This document shows positions 56,084 to 64,000 of a DNA stretch of 64,000 bases, one piece after another; position 1 is the stretch's first letter, and the number at the start of each line of letters is the position of its first letter. The position numbers were made by a program, and so were the translations under genes. The stretch is from an uncultured Dysgonomonas sp. Lineage in GTDB: Bacteria > Bacteroidota > Bacteroidia > Bacteroidales > Dysgonomonadaceae. The stretch covers positions 62,001 to 126,000 of the forward strand of contig USOX01000002.1 in NCBI GenBank assembly GCA_900556485.1, read 5' to 3'. The notes under the pieces were generated by a model, which was given only the letters and a program-made list of their open reading frames with translations, ran no database searches and was not told the DNA's origin.

Positions 56084-58135
56084 TTACTCCGTCATACGCT
56101 TAATTATACTATAAGCCTCCACAACGCCCATCTCTCCGGCTTTACGCATATCATCCAAAGCCCGATCTTTGTCTTTCACCTGGAAGCGACTGAGGCCTCT
56201 GTTATAATACCCTTCAGCAAAATGAGGATCGCGTCGAAGTGCTTCATTATAATCCAAAATTGCTGCACGGAAATCGTTTTGCTTATATTTTATTTCCGCC
56301 CTGTTATAATAAGCATAAATAAACTCCGGATTCAACTCTATAACTTTACTATAACTTTTCAGTATTAGGTCATATCCATATTTATCAACTTCTGGCAGCA
56401 TAGTTCCACCTGTAATAGAAGTTTCTTTCTTTGTACCTCCTCCAATAGATAACATCTCTGTCGGATTATTTTTCTTCTCTAATTCCAGGCTTTCCTTCGA
56501 CTCCAATTGTTTTGTACAAACTACAGCCAAATTGAAATAAGCTAATGTAAATTTAGGATTTAAAGATATTGCTTTTTGAAAATCTTCTATTGAGTTTGTA
56601 AAATCCTGAACAAGCATATAATCCATTGCTCGTGCAAAATACAAATCGGCATTCTCCGGGAATCGGGCAATTTGTCCTGAAAGTTCATCTATTGATTTAA
56701 AATGCTCTTGTATCTGGAATTCATTTAATGATGCTTCACTATTTGTTAATCTCAACTTCTTAGGCAAAAAGCCTTTCTTGTTAATTGCATCAATCAATTG
56801 ACTATAATAAACGAAATGGCGAAGATCATTCGACTTTTCGTAATAAGTAACTATAAATTTAGGCTCTAAATTCAACCTAACCTGACGATTTTGAATACGT
56901 CCTCTAGTTTCATTATTATACTTGCTCTTTTCTTCTTCTGTCTTATCTGCAACAACCAGCAAGTTGAACTTATCTATATCTTTATCCGATTTCTCACGTG
57001 TTTTTACTTTTTCCTCTTCTGTTATATTAGCTGCAATAAGCTCTTTTTCTTTTCTGCTTTCCTCATTACGGGCATAATTAAAATCACGCTCAGCACCTTT
57101 CAGGTCATTCTGACGACGTTTAATCTCTGCACGTGCATAAAACCCATGATAGAACTCAGGATATTCAGCTAATACCATATTCAAGTCTTCTAGTGCTCCT
57201 GAATAGTGTCCTATATTGTTTTTTAACAACGATCTGTTATAATAGGCCATATAGTTATCCGGTTCGAATTTCAGAACAACATCAAAATCCTCAATGGCCC
57301 GGTTATCATCCCCTACCTGTGACCTTAACAACCCTCTATTGAATCGGGCGATAACATTATTTGGTTCCAGGTCGATCACCTTATCATAATCGGACATCGC
57401 TCCACGAAGGTTGTCCATCGAAAAGCGTATTAATCCTCTGTTTATATAATTGCCTGCTAAAAGAGGTTCTAAACGAATAGACTCATCCAGATCTGCTAAT
57501 GCTTTATCATATTCTTTGGTATAATAATATAATAAACCACGCATAGAATAAGATTGTGGTAGATATTTATCCAGTTTTATTGCCTGATTGAAATTTTCGA
57601 AAGCCTGAATTGTATCTCCCTTTTCCTGATACATTGCGCCTCTGGTAAGAAAGCCCTGAGTATATGTTGGATATGTTTTAAGCAAATCATTCAAATATAT
57701 TTCTGCTTGCTCAAAATCTTTCTTTTGAATATTCACTATACCTGTATTAACGAGGGCAAACTTATCATTAGGATATACCCCTAAAGTTGTTTTATAATCC
57801 TCTAACGCCCCATCATAATTATTTTGATTCTGACGGGCGTCGGCTCTCAGTTGATAAACCTTTGTCATGAAAGGATTCCTTTCCAAAGCAAGAGTACAAT
57901 CTTCCTCTGTACCCCTATAGTCATCTAAATAATATTTAGCAATTGCCCTATAAAAATATGGTTCCGCTAAGTATGGTTTCGCTTTAATTGCCTGATTAAA
58001 ATATTGAATGGCAAGTATGTAGTCTTCATAATACAAAGCATTACGTCCGATCATAACAACCCTATCAGTATTGATCTGAGCTGATACAGAAAGACCATAT
58101 AATAAAATGAATATAGAGAAAATAATTTTTTTCAC
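56084..58135 (-). CDS. Secreted tetratricopeptide-repeat protein
   Basis: A 683-residue protein with a signal peptide (YGLSVSAQ) and TPR units in two arrays, about residues 35-370 and 480-680, for example YNRGLLRSQVGDDNRAIEDF and YYNRAEIKYKQNDFRAAILDY. The region between is a Lys/Glu-rich linker. It is probably a periplasmic or outer-membrane-associated adaptor. Reported neighbours of def in this phylum include a TPR gene; here the capsule-export genes lie between. CAAATATA at 58164-58171 (TATATTTG on the minus strand) may be its -7 box. Confidence 0.85.
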   Translation of the reverse strand: MKKIIFSIFILLYGLSVSAQINTDRVVMIGRNALYYEDYILAIQYFNQAIKAKPYLAEPYFYRAIAKYYLDDYRGTEEDCTLALERNPFMTKVYQLRADARQNQNNYDGALEDYKTTLGVYPNDKFALVNTGIVNIQKKDFEQAEIYLNDLLKTYPTYTQGFLTRGAMYQEKGDTIQAFENFNQAIKLDKYLPQSYSMRGLLYYYTKEYDKALADLDESIRLEPLLAGNYINRGLIRFSMDNLRGAMSDYDKVIDLEPNNVIARFNRGLLRSQVGDDNRAIEDFDVVLKFEPDNYMAYYNRSLLKNNIGHYSGALEDLNMVLAEYPEFYHGFYARAEIKRRQNDLKGAERDFNYARNEESRKEKELIAANITEEEKVKTREKSDKDIDKFNLLVVADKTEEEKSKYNNETRGRIQNRQVRLNLEPKFIVTYYEKSNDLRHFVYYSQLIDAINKKGFLPKKLRLTNSEASLNEFQIQEHFKSIDELSGQIARFPENADLYFARAMDYMLVQDFTNSIEDFQKAISLNPKFTLAYFNLAVVCTKQLESKESLELEKKNNPTEMLSIGGGTKKETSITGGTMLPEVDKYGYDLILKSYSKVIELNPEFIYAYYNRAEIKYKQNDFRAAILDYNEALRRDPHFAEGYYNRGLSRFQVKDKDRALDDMRKAGEMGVVEAYSIIKRMTE

Positions 58136-58196
58136 AATAGGTTCTTATTTAATCAATAAGGGGCAAATATATAAATAACAATTAACAAATATGGAA

Positions 58197-58216
58197 AGAG
58201 GCTCATATGAGCCTCT
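58197..58216 (-). terminator. Palindromic terminator after wzc
   Basis: AGAGGCTCATATGAGCCTCT is a perfect 20-base palindrome lying 17 bases after the wzc stop, with an A-rich stretch before it and TTTCC after it on the minus strand. Confidence 0.7.
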
Positions 58217-58232
58217 CTTTTTAATATATTTT

Positions 58233-60641
58233 TTAGTTTTCGAAATAATCATCATGATAGTAGGAGTTTTTCTTGAGATAATATGTTTTATCTCCATAAT
58301 ATCGGGATGTACCATAATATCCTTCTCTTCCCTTCACATCGTTAAATACCAATGCTACATTATCCACACCATCGTATCTCAATTGCGTAATGACACTTTT
58401 GAAGAAAGATCTGTTTGTTTTAGCACGTCTTACCACAAACAATGTTGTATCTGCAATTTCGGAAAGAATATAAGCATCTGATACTAATCCTACCGGACTA
58501 CAGTCTACAATTACATAATCATAAACCTCTTTAAGATGTTCCAGCACTTCTCTGGTCTTATCCGTTTTAATCAGCTCACTCGGATTAGGAGGAAGAGTAC
58601 CTGCTGTAATAATATCAAATCCATAATCAGGATGAGATATTATTATTTCATCAAGCGTAACCTGTCCAATCAGATAATTAGAAATACCTTTTGTAGATTC
58701 TATTTTTAAAGTTTTACCTACTGATGGACGTCTTAAGTCTAAGTCAACGATTATAACCTTCTTACCCATCAATTGATACACTGAAGCTATATTTGTTGCT
58801 ATAAAAGTCTTTCCATCTGCCGGTTCTGTAGAAGTAACTAATACCGTAATCTTATTCTCCCGCTGAGCCATATATTCTATACGGACACGCATATTACGAA
58901 ACGATTCGGCAAAACTTGACTTCGGATAATTCTTTACTAATACCATTCCATTTGCCAATTTCTTTGATACATTCTCTATTGTTCCAATAACTGGCAAACC
59001 TGAGATCTTCTCGCATTCTTCTTTTGTCATTATGGAGAAGTTTAATATTTCTTCTTTCAATACTACAAAAGCAAGCGGAAGTATCAATGATATCATCAAG
59101 AAATAAACATATGTTTCTCTCGTTTCCCCTCCATTAATGAAGCCTCCCACCTGACGTGGTTCTTCCAATATGAAGTTGTCAGGAGTATTTGATGCTTTAG
59201 ATATCTGAGCTTCATATTTTCTTTGAGTCAGGAATTGATGATACATTTCATTAATCCGGTTCTCTCGTTCAAACTTTAATAAGTCACGTTCCTGAGGAGG
59301 TAAATTATCAATCCTAGCATCCAATACTTTATATTTCCGAACAAGAGCATCTTTCTTATTCTGCAAATCTACTTGCATATTTAAGAGTTCCTCTAGTATC
59401 TGCCTTCTGGCATCATTTATCAGTGTTGTCCTTCTATTATATAGTGGACTTTTAGGACCTAAATTTTTATTTTGTTCTATTAGGTCATTATACTCCTTTA
59501 TATAGCGACTTAATACATGATTATTTATACCAATATTATTAGGATCAAGCAATCGTGTACTTGTAGGAATTGTTTCTTTTATTTTTTCTGTTGCAATTAA
59601 TAAAGCTTTCTCTCTAACAGCTAAAGACTCTTTTTCGCGGTCTGCACTATCAAGTTCAAGTTGCAGATATGGTGATTTTATTTCATATACTCCTGTCTCT
59701 TTTTGAAATTTCTCTAATTTTACTCTGGAGATATTCAAAGAGTCATTGATTAAAGCTAGCTGTTTAGTCAAGAAATCAATCGTTAGTGTAGCCTGCTCAT
59801 TCTTTAACATGAGATTATAATCTTGAAATTCATTCAGCAAGGCATTCATATAATCAACATCCCTTGCCGGAACAGTTCCGGTCATTGACACTGTCAATAC
59901 AGTAGAATTGTTACGCAACGAAGAACCAACCCTCCCAGCAAACATCCCGGCTAACTCTTCTTGTGATAAGAATCTAAAACTAAAGCTTTTAATATCCGGT
60001 TTGAACTCATTCAAATCAGATCTGAACAAATGAGTTTTTTTAAGTTTAATTTTAAATAAATTATTCTCAAATTCCTGATCAAAGGGAACAACGACCGATA
60101 TTTTAGTTTTGTCCTCAGCATGTTCTTTATAACTCAACTCACATTGATTCTGATCTATATATGTAAGATCATAAGTATAATAATATGCTTCAGGTTTCAG
60201 CTCTATTGTTTCAACTTCGACAGGGCTATCAGCATATAAACTAATTGTTTTAAATCGGGTTGTTATAAAGTAGTCAATAAACATTCTGGCTGGAATATCA
60301 GGACGTTTCACTGTACGTTCTGTCAATCCGAACGATTGCAATACAAATTGTTGATTTTCTGTATTCTGTAGCGACCCATGTCCAACACCACCAATTCCAG
60401 ATGTCCCCCTGGATTCTAAAATAACGATAGATTGGATTGGATAATATGGAACCCATGATTTATTCTTAATATAAGCATAAGCCATAAACAAAGCCACAGA
60501 AATAATAAACAGATACCAATATTTCAAAATACGGTAAAACCATAAAACAAAGTCAAAAGAAAATGTAGTTTTTGATTTTACTTCTTCGAAATATGGATCT
60601 TTGTCTATATTATTGTTTTGTTTATTATTATTTATCTCCAT
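58233..60641 (-). CDS. Polysaccharide co-polymerase and tyrosine autokinase (Wzc-like)
   Basis: An 802-residue inner-membrane protein. A membrane segment near 38-57, a long periplasmic Wzz-like coiled coil, a second segment near 510-530, and a cytoplasmic BY-kinase: Walker A in STEPADGKTF near 600-612, Walker A' in VIIVDLDLRRPS near 628-639 and Walker B in YDYVIVDCSPVG near 707-718. The last 31 residues carry nine Tyr in pairs (YY-x4-YY-x4-YY), the autophosphorylation tail. It sets chain length and drives export of a surface polysaccharide with the Wza-type proteins encoded upstream. Confidence 0.95.
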   Translation of the reverse strand: MEINNNKQNNNIDKDPYFEEVKSKTTFSFDFVLWFYRILKYWYLFIISVALFMAYAYIKNKSWVPYYPIQSIVILESRGTSGIGGVGHGSLQNTENQQFVLQSFGLTERTVKRPDIPARMFIDYFITTRFKTISLYADSPVEVETIELKPEAYYYTYDLTYIDQNQCELSYKEHAEDKTKISVVVPFDQEFENNLFKIKLKKTHLFRSDLNEFKPDIKSFSFRFLSQEELAGMFAGRVGSSLRNNSTVLTVSMTGTVPARDVDYMNALLNEFQDYNLMLKNEQATLTIDFLTKQLALINDSLNISRVKLEKFQKETGVYEIKSPYLQLELDSADREKESLAVREKALLIATEKIKETIPTSTRLLDPNNIGINNHVLSRYIKEYNDLIEQNKNLGPKSPLYNRRTTLINDARRQILEELLNMQVDLQNKKDALVRKYKVLDARIDNLPPQERDLLKFERENRINEMYHQFLTQRKYEAQISKASNTPDNFILEEPRQVGGFINGGETRETYVYFLMISLILPLAFVVLKEEILNFSIMTKEECEKISGLPVIGTIENVSKKLANGMVLVKNYPKSSFAESFRNMRVRIEYMAQRENKITVLVTSTEPADGKTFIATNIASVYQLMGKKVIIVDLDLRRPSVGKTLKIESTKGISNYLIGQVTLDEIIISHPDYGFDIITAGTLPPNPSELIKTDKTREVLEHLKEVYDYVIVDCSPVGLVSDAYILSEIADTTLFVVRRAKTNRSFFKSVITQLRYDGVDNVALVFNDVKGREGYYGTSRYYGDKTYYLKKNSYYHDDYFEN

Positions 60642-60663
60642 AAAATGTATTTCTAAATTTTTA

Positions 60664-61407
60664 TTAGAAATTATAAGTAATTGAGTAAAGAAAGAATGTT
60701 AAAGGTACCATCAATGCCGAAGTAAAGGCTCCTATAGAGCTAACGTCGAAGAACGCATTTTTGTTTGTTGGGAAGTATATTAAATCATTTGGCTGAATAT
60801 AATAAAATTCAGATTGTATAACATCCTGAGTTCTAAGATCAAATGTTTTAACATCTGTTTTTCCCTGATCATTTTTTCTTAGAATACTAACCTTAGTCAA
60901 ATCCATTGTACCTGTTGTTTGCTGAGATATTGCCAAAGCCTGATATATAGTCATATTATCTTTATATATCTGATAGGTACCTCGTTTTTCATTAGCATAA
61001 ATAAAAAAGAAATTATTAGCCAGTGAAACTTTTACTTGTATATCCCGAATAGATTCTTCCATCATTTTTTGAAGCACAACTTCCGCTTCTTGAATTGTAT
61101 ATCCTACAATCTTTGCAGAACCAAAGAATGGTAATATTACAGAACCATCTTCATATATGGTGAATGATTTGGCAGCATTCTGGCTATTAGATATCACTCC
61201 ATTAAATGTATATGCTAACTCTTCGTCACTTGTCAAAATTGTACAAGTAATCATATCCCCCACTTTGAGTTGATACTCCTCATAATTCTGCATAGGATAT
61301 TGTTTATCTATAGCCTGAAGATAATTTATCTCTTCACTTGATATACATGAAGAAAATGCACTAACAGCACAAAGACTAATTAAAAGATAATATATTATAT
61401 TTTTCAT
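60664..61407 (-). CDS. Polysaccharide export lipoprotein, Wza-like
   Basis: A 247-residue outer-membrane lipoprotein (signal ending SAFSSCIS, lipidated Cys). YQLKVGDMITCTIL opens the polysaccharide export domain and GSVILPFFGSAKIVGYTIQEAEVVLQ is the typical Poly_export block, followed by a SLBB-type unit (TYQIYKDNMTIYQALAIS). A C-terminal hydrophobic stretch (ALMVPLTFFLYSITY) may insert in the outer membrane. It forms the export channel with Wzc. It starts four bases after the other wza-like gene and 22 before wzc. Confidence 0.9.
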   Translation of the reverse strand: MKNIIYYLLISLCAVSAFSSCISSEEINYLQAIDKQYPMQNYEEYQLKVGDMITCTILTSDEELAYTFNGVISNSQNAAKSFTIYEDGSVILPFFGSAKIVGYTIQEAEVVLQKMMEESIRDIQVKVSLANNFFFIYANEKRGTYQIYKDNMTIYQALAISQQTTGTMDLTKVSILRKNDQGKTDVKTFDLRTQDVIQSEFYYIQPNDLIYFPTNKNAFFDVSSIGAFTSALMVPLTFFLYSITYNF

Positions 61408-61411
61408 GACA

Positions 61412-62224
61412 TCAAAATACTCTAAGTATGACTACTATAACCCCAGCTACAGATGTTAATAAACCAAAGACACCTGTAAATGATGTAGTCGATCCCAAGA
61501 ATTTACGTTTCATCTGAGGCACATATATTACATCATTTGGCTGTATATAATAAAATTCAGTATCAATAATATCTTTACTTCGCAGATCAAAAGTCTTTGT
61601 TACAGAACCAGTCGCATTCTGACGGATAATTGTAACTTTCGATCTATCCCCGTAAGCCCCGATTGTAGTAGATATTGCCAATGCCTGAAAGATTGTCATG
61701 GAAGTACTGGTCATTGTAACCCGGTCAGCTCCACCTTCTCCTAATATACTAAAATATCTATTTGCCAATGTTACATCAGCAGATGTCCCTTCTGCAAACT
61801 GGTCTAATTTTCTACTTATAAGATTTTTTGCTTCAAGTAAAGTATATCCTTTTACATATATTTTCCCAATATAAGGAAATGTAATTGTACCATCAGCATA
61901 TACTGTAACTGGACGAATATGCCCCACACTTTCTAAAGATCTCAACTGATAACTGGCACTAACTGCAGTACTTTCATCAAATCCCCGCCATGCAAATCCG
62001 GCTGAATAGCTAGCGAATAGCCTTGCTGTATTTGGATCTAAAGCATAGACATTGATTGTTAACAGATCACCTGGAATAATCCTATATTCCTCTGGTGGCA
62101 CAGTCAGTTCAGGATGATTAGCTTTTATATCTTGTAATAAGTTTGTATCTTTACTTGTAACACAAGAACTAAGTATACAAACGAGACATATTACTAGTGT
62201 GGGTATTTTCACTATAATTTTCAT
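61412..62224 (-). CDS. Polysaccharide export lipoprotein, second Wza-like copy
   Basis: I start at ATG 62222-62224; the longer frame begins with TTG at 62242 inside the def stop region. The lipoprotein signal is MKIIVKIPTLVICLVCILSSC. The body has EYRIIPGDLLTINVYAL and GTITFPYIGKIYVKGYTLLEAK like its neighbour, and both end with a similar ...FDLRSKDIIDTEFYYIQPNDVIY block, so the two are paralogues. Possibly they form one mixed pore or serve at different steps. It lies downstream of def. Confidence 0.9.
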   Translation of the reverse strand: MKIIVKIPTLVICLVCILSSCVTSKDTNLLQDIKANHPELTVPPEEYRIIPGDLLTINVYALDPNTARLFASYSAGFAWRGFDESTAVSASYQLRSLESVGHIRPVTVYADGTITFPYIGKIYVKGYTLLEAKNLISRKLDQFAEGTSADVTLANRYFSILGEGGADRVTMTSTSMTIFQALAISTTIGAYGDRSKVTIIRQNATGSVTKTFDLRSKDIIDTEFYYIQPNDVIYVPQMKRKFLGSTTSFTGVFGLLTSVAGVIVVILRVF

Positions 62225-62238
62225 AAGGGCGCGGTTTC

Positions 62239-62802
62239 TCAATTTTTACCTTCTATTGCTCTCACTTTATATCGGCAATTAGTCCTACCTTTTATCAGAT
62301 TATTTAGTTTTGATTTTATTAGCTGTTTGCGTATTCCGGATATTTTATCAATAAATAATTTCCCTTCAATATGATCATACTCATGCTGAATACAACGAGC
62401 AAAAAAGCCATCATATTCTTCATCATGAGGAACGAAATTTTCGTCTAAATATTGTATTCGGATTTTTTCTTCTCTTTCTACACTCTCATTGATACCCGGC
62501 AAGCTTAGACAACCCTCTTCCATCCTAACAAGTTCACCCTGCCTTTCTGTTATTTGAGGATTGATAAAGACTTTCTTGAAACTAGCAAACTGATCATCAT
62601 CATCCGCCAAAGGTTCTAAATCTATTACAAAAAGGCGAATATCCAATCCTATTTGAGGTGCGGCCAAACCAATACCATCGGCATTATACATGGTTTCGAA
62701 CATATTTGTAATAAGTTCTTTGAGATTGGGATAATCTGGTTGGATATCTTTTGCTACCTTTCTAAGTACTGGCTGTCCGTATAAATATATCGGTAATATC
62801 AT
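62239..62802 (-). CDS. def: Peptide deformylase
   Basis: A 187-residue Fe/Zn enzyme. [10 protein letters not shown] at 43-52, [10 protein letters not shown] at 95-104 with metal ligand Cys98, and [12 protein letters not shown] at 139-150 with His140, Glu141 and His144 are all intact. It removes the formyl group from nascent proteins. It lies 14 bases after ruvX and just before the wza-like genes, so essential gene and capsule genes share a transcript. Confidence 0.97.
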   Translation of the reverse strand: MILPIYLYGQPVLRKVAKDIQPDYPNLKELITNMFETMYNADGIGLAAPQIGLDIRLFVIDLEPLADDDDQFASFKKVFINPQITERQGELVRMEEGCLSLPGINESVEREEKIRIQYLDENFVPHDEEYDGFFARCIQHEYDHIEGKLFIDKISGIRKQLIKSKLNNLIKGRTNCRYKVRAIEGKN

Positions 62803-62816
62803 ATTATGATTTTATA

Positions 62817-63242
62817 TCATTTGTTTTGTAAACGCAGACTTTCCATATAGCCTTGTAATATTATGACAGCACTCACTTCATCTACAAGAGCTTTATTCTG
62901 TCTGTCTTTTTTCTTCAATCCTGCATCAATTATAGTTCTTTGTGCCAAGGTTGATGTAAATCGTTCATCGTAATATTCAACAGGTATATTTGGATAGGTC
63001 TTCTTCAGTTTCTTAACAAATGGCTGTATATGTTTCATATTTTCGGAATACTCATTATTCATTTGCTTAGGTAATCCTACTATTATACAGTCAACTTCTT
63101 CCTTTTCCAAATAGACTTTCAGATAGTCGAACAAAGTATGTGTTGGTATAGTTCCCAGTCCGTTAGCTATAATTTTCAAACTATCTGAAACTGCTATACC
63201 AGTCCGTTTTGTTCCATAATCTATCGCTAAAAGTCGCCCCAT
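62817..63242 (-). CDS. ruvX: Putative pre-16S rRNA nuclease / Holliday junction resolvase-like
   Basis: A 141-residue YqgF-family RNase H-fold protein. LAIDYGTKRTGIAVSD at 5-20, IIVGLPKQMNNEYS near 54-67, and YDERFTSTLAQ near 91-101 with the catalytic Asp and Glu are present, and a final Asp near 121. It acts in 16S rRNA 5'-end processing. It is first in the ruvX-def-wza-wza-wzc order. TACCTTTG on the minus strand at 63253-63260 lies only 10 bases before the ATG. Confidence 0.95.
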   Translation of the reverse strand: MGRLLAIDYGTKRTGIAVSDSLKIIANGLGTIPTHTLFDYLKVYLEKEEVDCIIVGLPKQMNNEYSENMKHIQPFVKKLKKTYPNIPVEYYDERFTSTLAQRTIIDAGLKKKDRQNKALVDEVSAVIILQGYMESLRLQNK

Positions 63243-63252
63243 ATTTCAAAGG

Positions 63253-63260
63253 CAAAGGTA
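63253..63260 (-). promoter_or_regulatory. -7 box directly upstream of ruvX
   Basis: TACCTTTG on the minus strand fits TAnnTTTG. Transcription starting about 6 bases later would leave a leader of only a few bases. Confidence 0.45.
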
Positions 63261-63391
63261 GGCAAAAAATATTTATTTACCTCTAATGTAAATAGATAAA
63301 TAGTATTAATATTAAGAAACTGTATATATAACTTTAATTCGGGATTAAGATATAACATTAGCCCCGATTCCTCATATCCAAAAATACAGTT

Positions 63392-64000
63392 TTACAGATA
63401 TAATCCTACAGATACGCTAAACACGCCATTTTTCCCAGATGCGTCTCCGCTTTTTTTACTTTTAGGCTGCACATTGGCAACGCCTTGAGTATAAGATGCT
63501 GATACAATATACCGGGATAATTCAACTCCAAGCAATAAATTATATCCATAATCAAATCGCTTTAGATTGCTCCAGTGGTAAGGTTCCTGATAATCAACTT
63601 TCTTCGAAGTATAATGTATATTTTTATCTATATTGACTTCCTCTCCAAAGAAACGACCTTCAATAGTGGTTTTACCAAATAAACCAGCAGAAAGATAAGG
63701 GCCTGCTCCCACATAAAATTTAAAATTATCGGACAAAGGGGCCTTGAATAAAAAGTTAGTTTGTAATTCAGCATAATAAGGAGTGACTTTTATTTTACCA
63801 TGGTCACCATCCTCCGATTCCTTTAATTTATACTCTACTCCTTTTCCACTAAGGCCAAGAGATGGCTGAATGCAAATAATATCCTTATGAATTGGAATAT
63901 CTACCAAACCGCTGAGATTAAAAGATGTTAACCTGTCTTTCACTGTATTACCATGCTCATCACACGACATAGTTGAAAAGTTTAACCCTCCTTTTAATCC
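63392..64000 (-). CDS. Outer-membrane beta-barrel protein (PorT-like), N-terminus beyond window
   Basis: The frame is open to the right edge of the window; the Met at 63970 is internal. Upstream of it the residues GLKGGLNFST are the typical first strand of PorT/OMP_b-brl proteins, so the real start lies outside. About 203 residues are visible, made of amphipathic strands (KVTPYYAELQTNFLFKA, FKFYVGAGPYLSAGLFG) and ending VFSVSVGLYL. It is an 8-10 strand barrel of unknown function. Confidence 0.85.
   Translation of the reverse strand, partial: GLKGGLNFSTMSCDEHGNTVKDRLTSFNLSGLVDIPIHKDIICIQPSLGLSGKGVEYKLKESEDGDHGKIKVTPYYAELQTNFLFKAPLSDNFKFYVGAGPYLSAGLFGKTTIEGRFFGEEVNIDKNIHYTSKKVDYQEPYHWSNLKRFDYGYNLLLGVELSRYIVSASYTQGVANVQPKSKKSGDASGKNGVFSVSVGLYL

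Noticed and set aside
1..64000. CRISPR array, prophage, integrase or plasmid origin
   Set aside because: No regularly spaced repeats, phage structural genes, recombinase or origin-like sequence were found on either strand.

Overview
The window comes from a Bacteroidota chromosome, most likely a member of the Bacteroidales close to Dysgonomonas. I infer this from the AT-rich DNA, the SusC/SusD pair, a hybrid two-component regulator, promoters of the TTG-N19-21-TAnnTTTG type, weak Shine-Dalgarno sequences, many MKK-type lipoproteins and outer-membrane barrels, and the ruvX-def and acpP-fabF-rnc gene orders. I see no rRNA, integrase, transposase, phage gene or CRISPR array. One tRNA gene, Arg(CCU), is present.

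Layout. 1-8.7 kb holds mixed accessory genes: the end of a barrel protein, an lrgAB-like membrane pair, an alcohol dehydrogenase with an unexpected signal peptide, an unknown membrane protein, three small proteins that resemble toxin-immunity or SMI1/YwqG-type families, an ABC-F ATPase and an MFS transporter. A GC-rich, hairpin-filled island without a gene closes this part (about 8.75-8.97 kb).

9-34.3 kb is a pectin utilisation locus. The minus strand runs susC, susD, a surface lipoprotein, GH28, GH105, PL1, CE8, CE12 and GH43. The plus strand runs from a divergent hybrid two-component sensor into a DUF4861 protein, tagaturonate reductase, an HIT protein and altronate dehydratase. Together the genes cover demethylation, deacetylation and depolymerisation of pectin at the surface and in the periplasm, import, removal of unsaturated end sugars, and the tagaturonate-to-KDG steps inside the cell. 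Uronate isomerase, KDG kinase and KDPG aldolase are not in the window.

34.3-45 kb is mainly core metabolism and regulation: rnc-fabF-acpP, purN, a secreted protein of unknown role, class I fumarase, a VOC protein, an AraC-type regulator, a secreted esterase-like hydrolase, a Gfo/Idh oxidoreductase and an EFR1-type flavodoxin/ferredoxin. 45.1-49.6 kb is a four-gene surface-sugar operon (aminotransferase, acetyltransferase, lipid-carrier glycosyltransferase, multi-pass membrane protein). 49.8-55.8 kb carries a plug-less barrel, a 999-residue TPR protein, a NUDIX protein and a DUF3109 protein in one operon. 56-63.2 kb holds another TPR protein and an operon ruvX-def-wza-wza-wzc. The window ends inside a barrel gene.

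The least explained sequence features are a 200-bp, terminal-inverted-repeat element present twice (4160-4357 and 14861-15059, the second inside the pectin operon), a stretch of about 47 bp shared between the upstream regions of two esterase genes (12.3 kb and 43.2 kb), the 8.8-kb hairpin island, and a 9-bp tandem repeat that encodes the hydrophobic core of the pectate lyase signal peptide.
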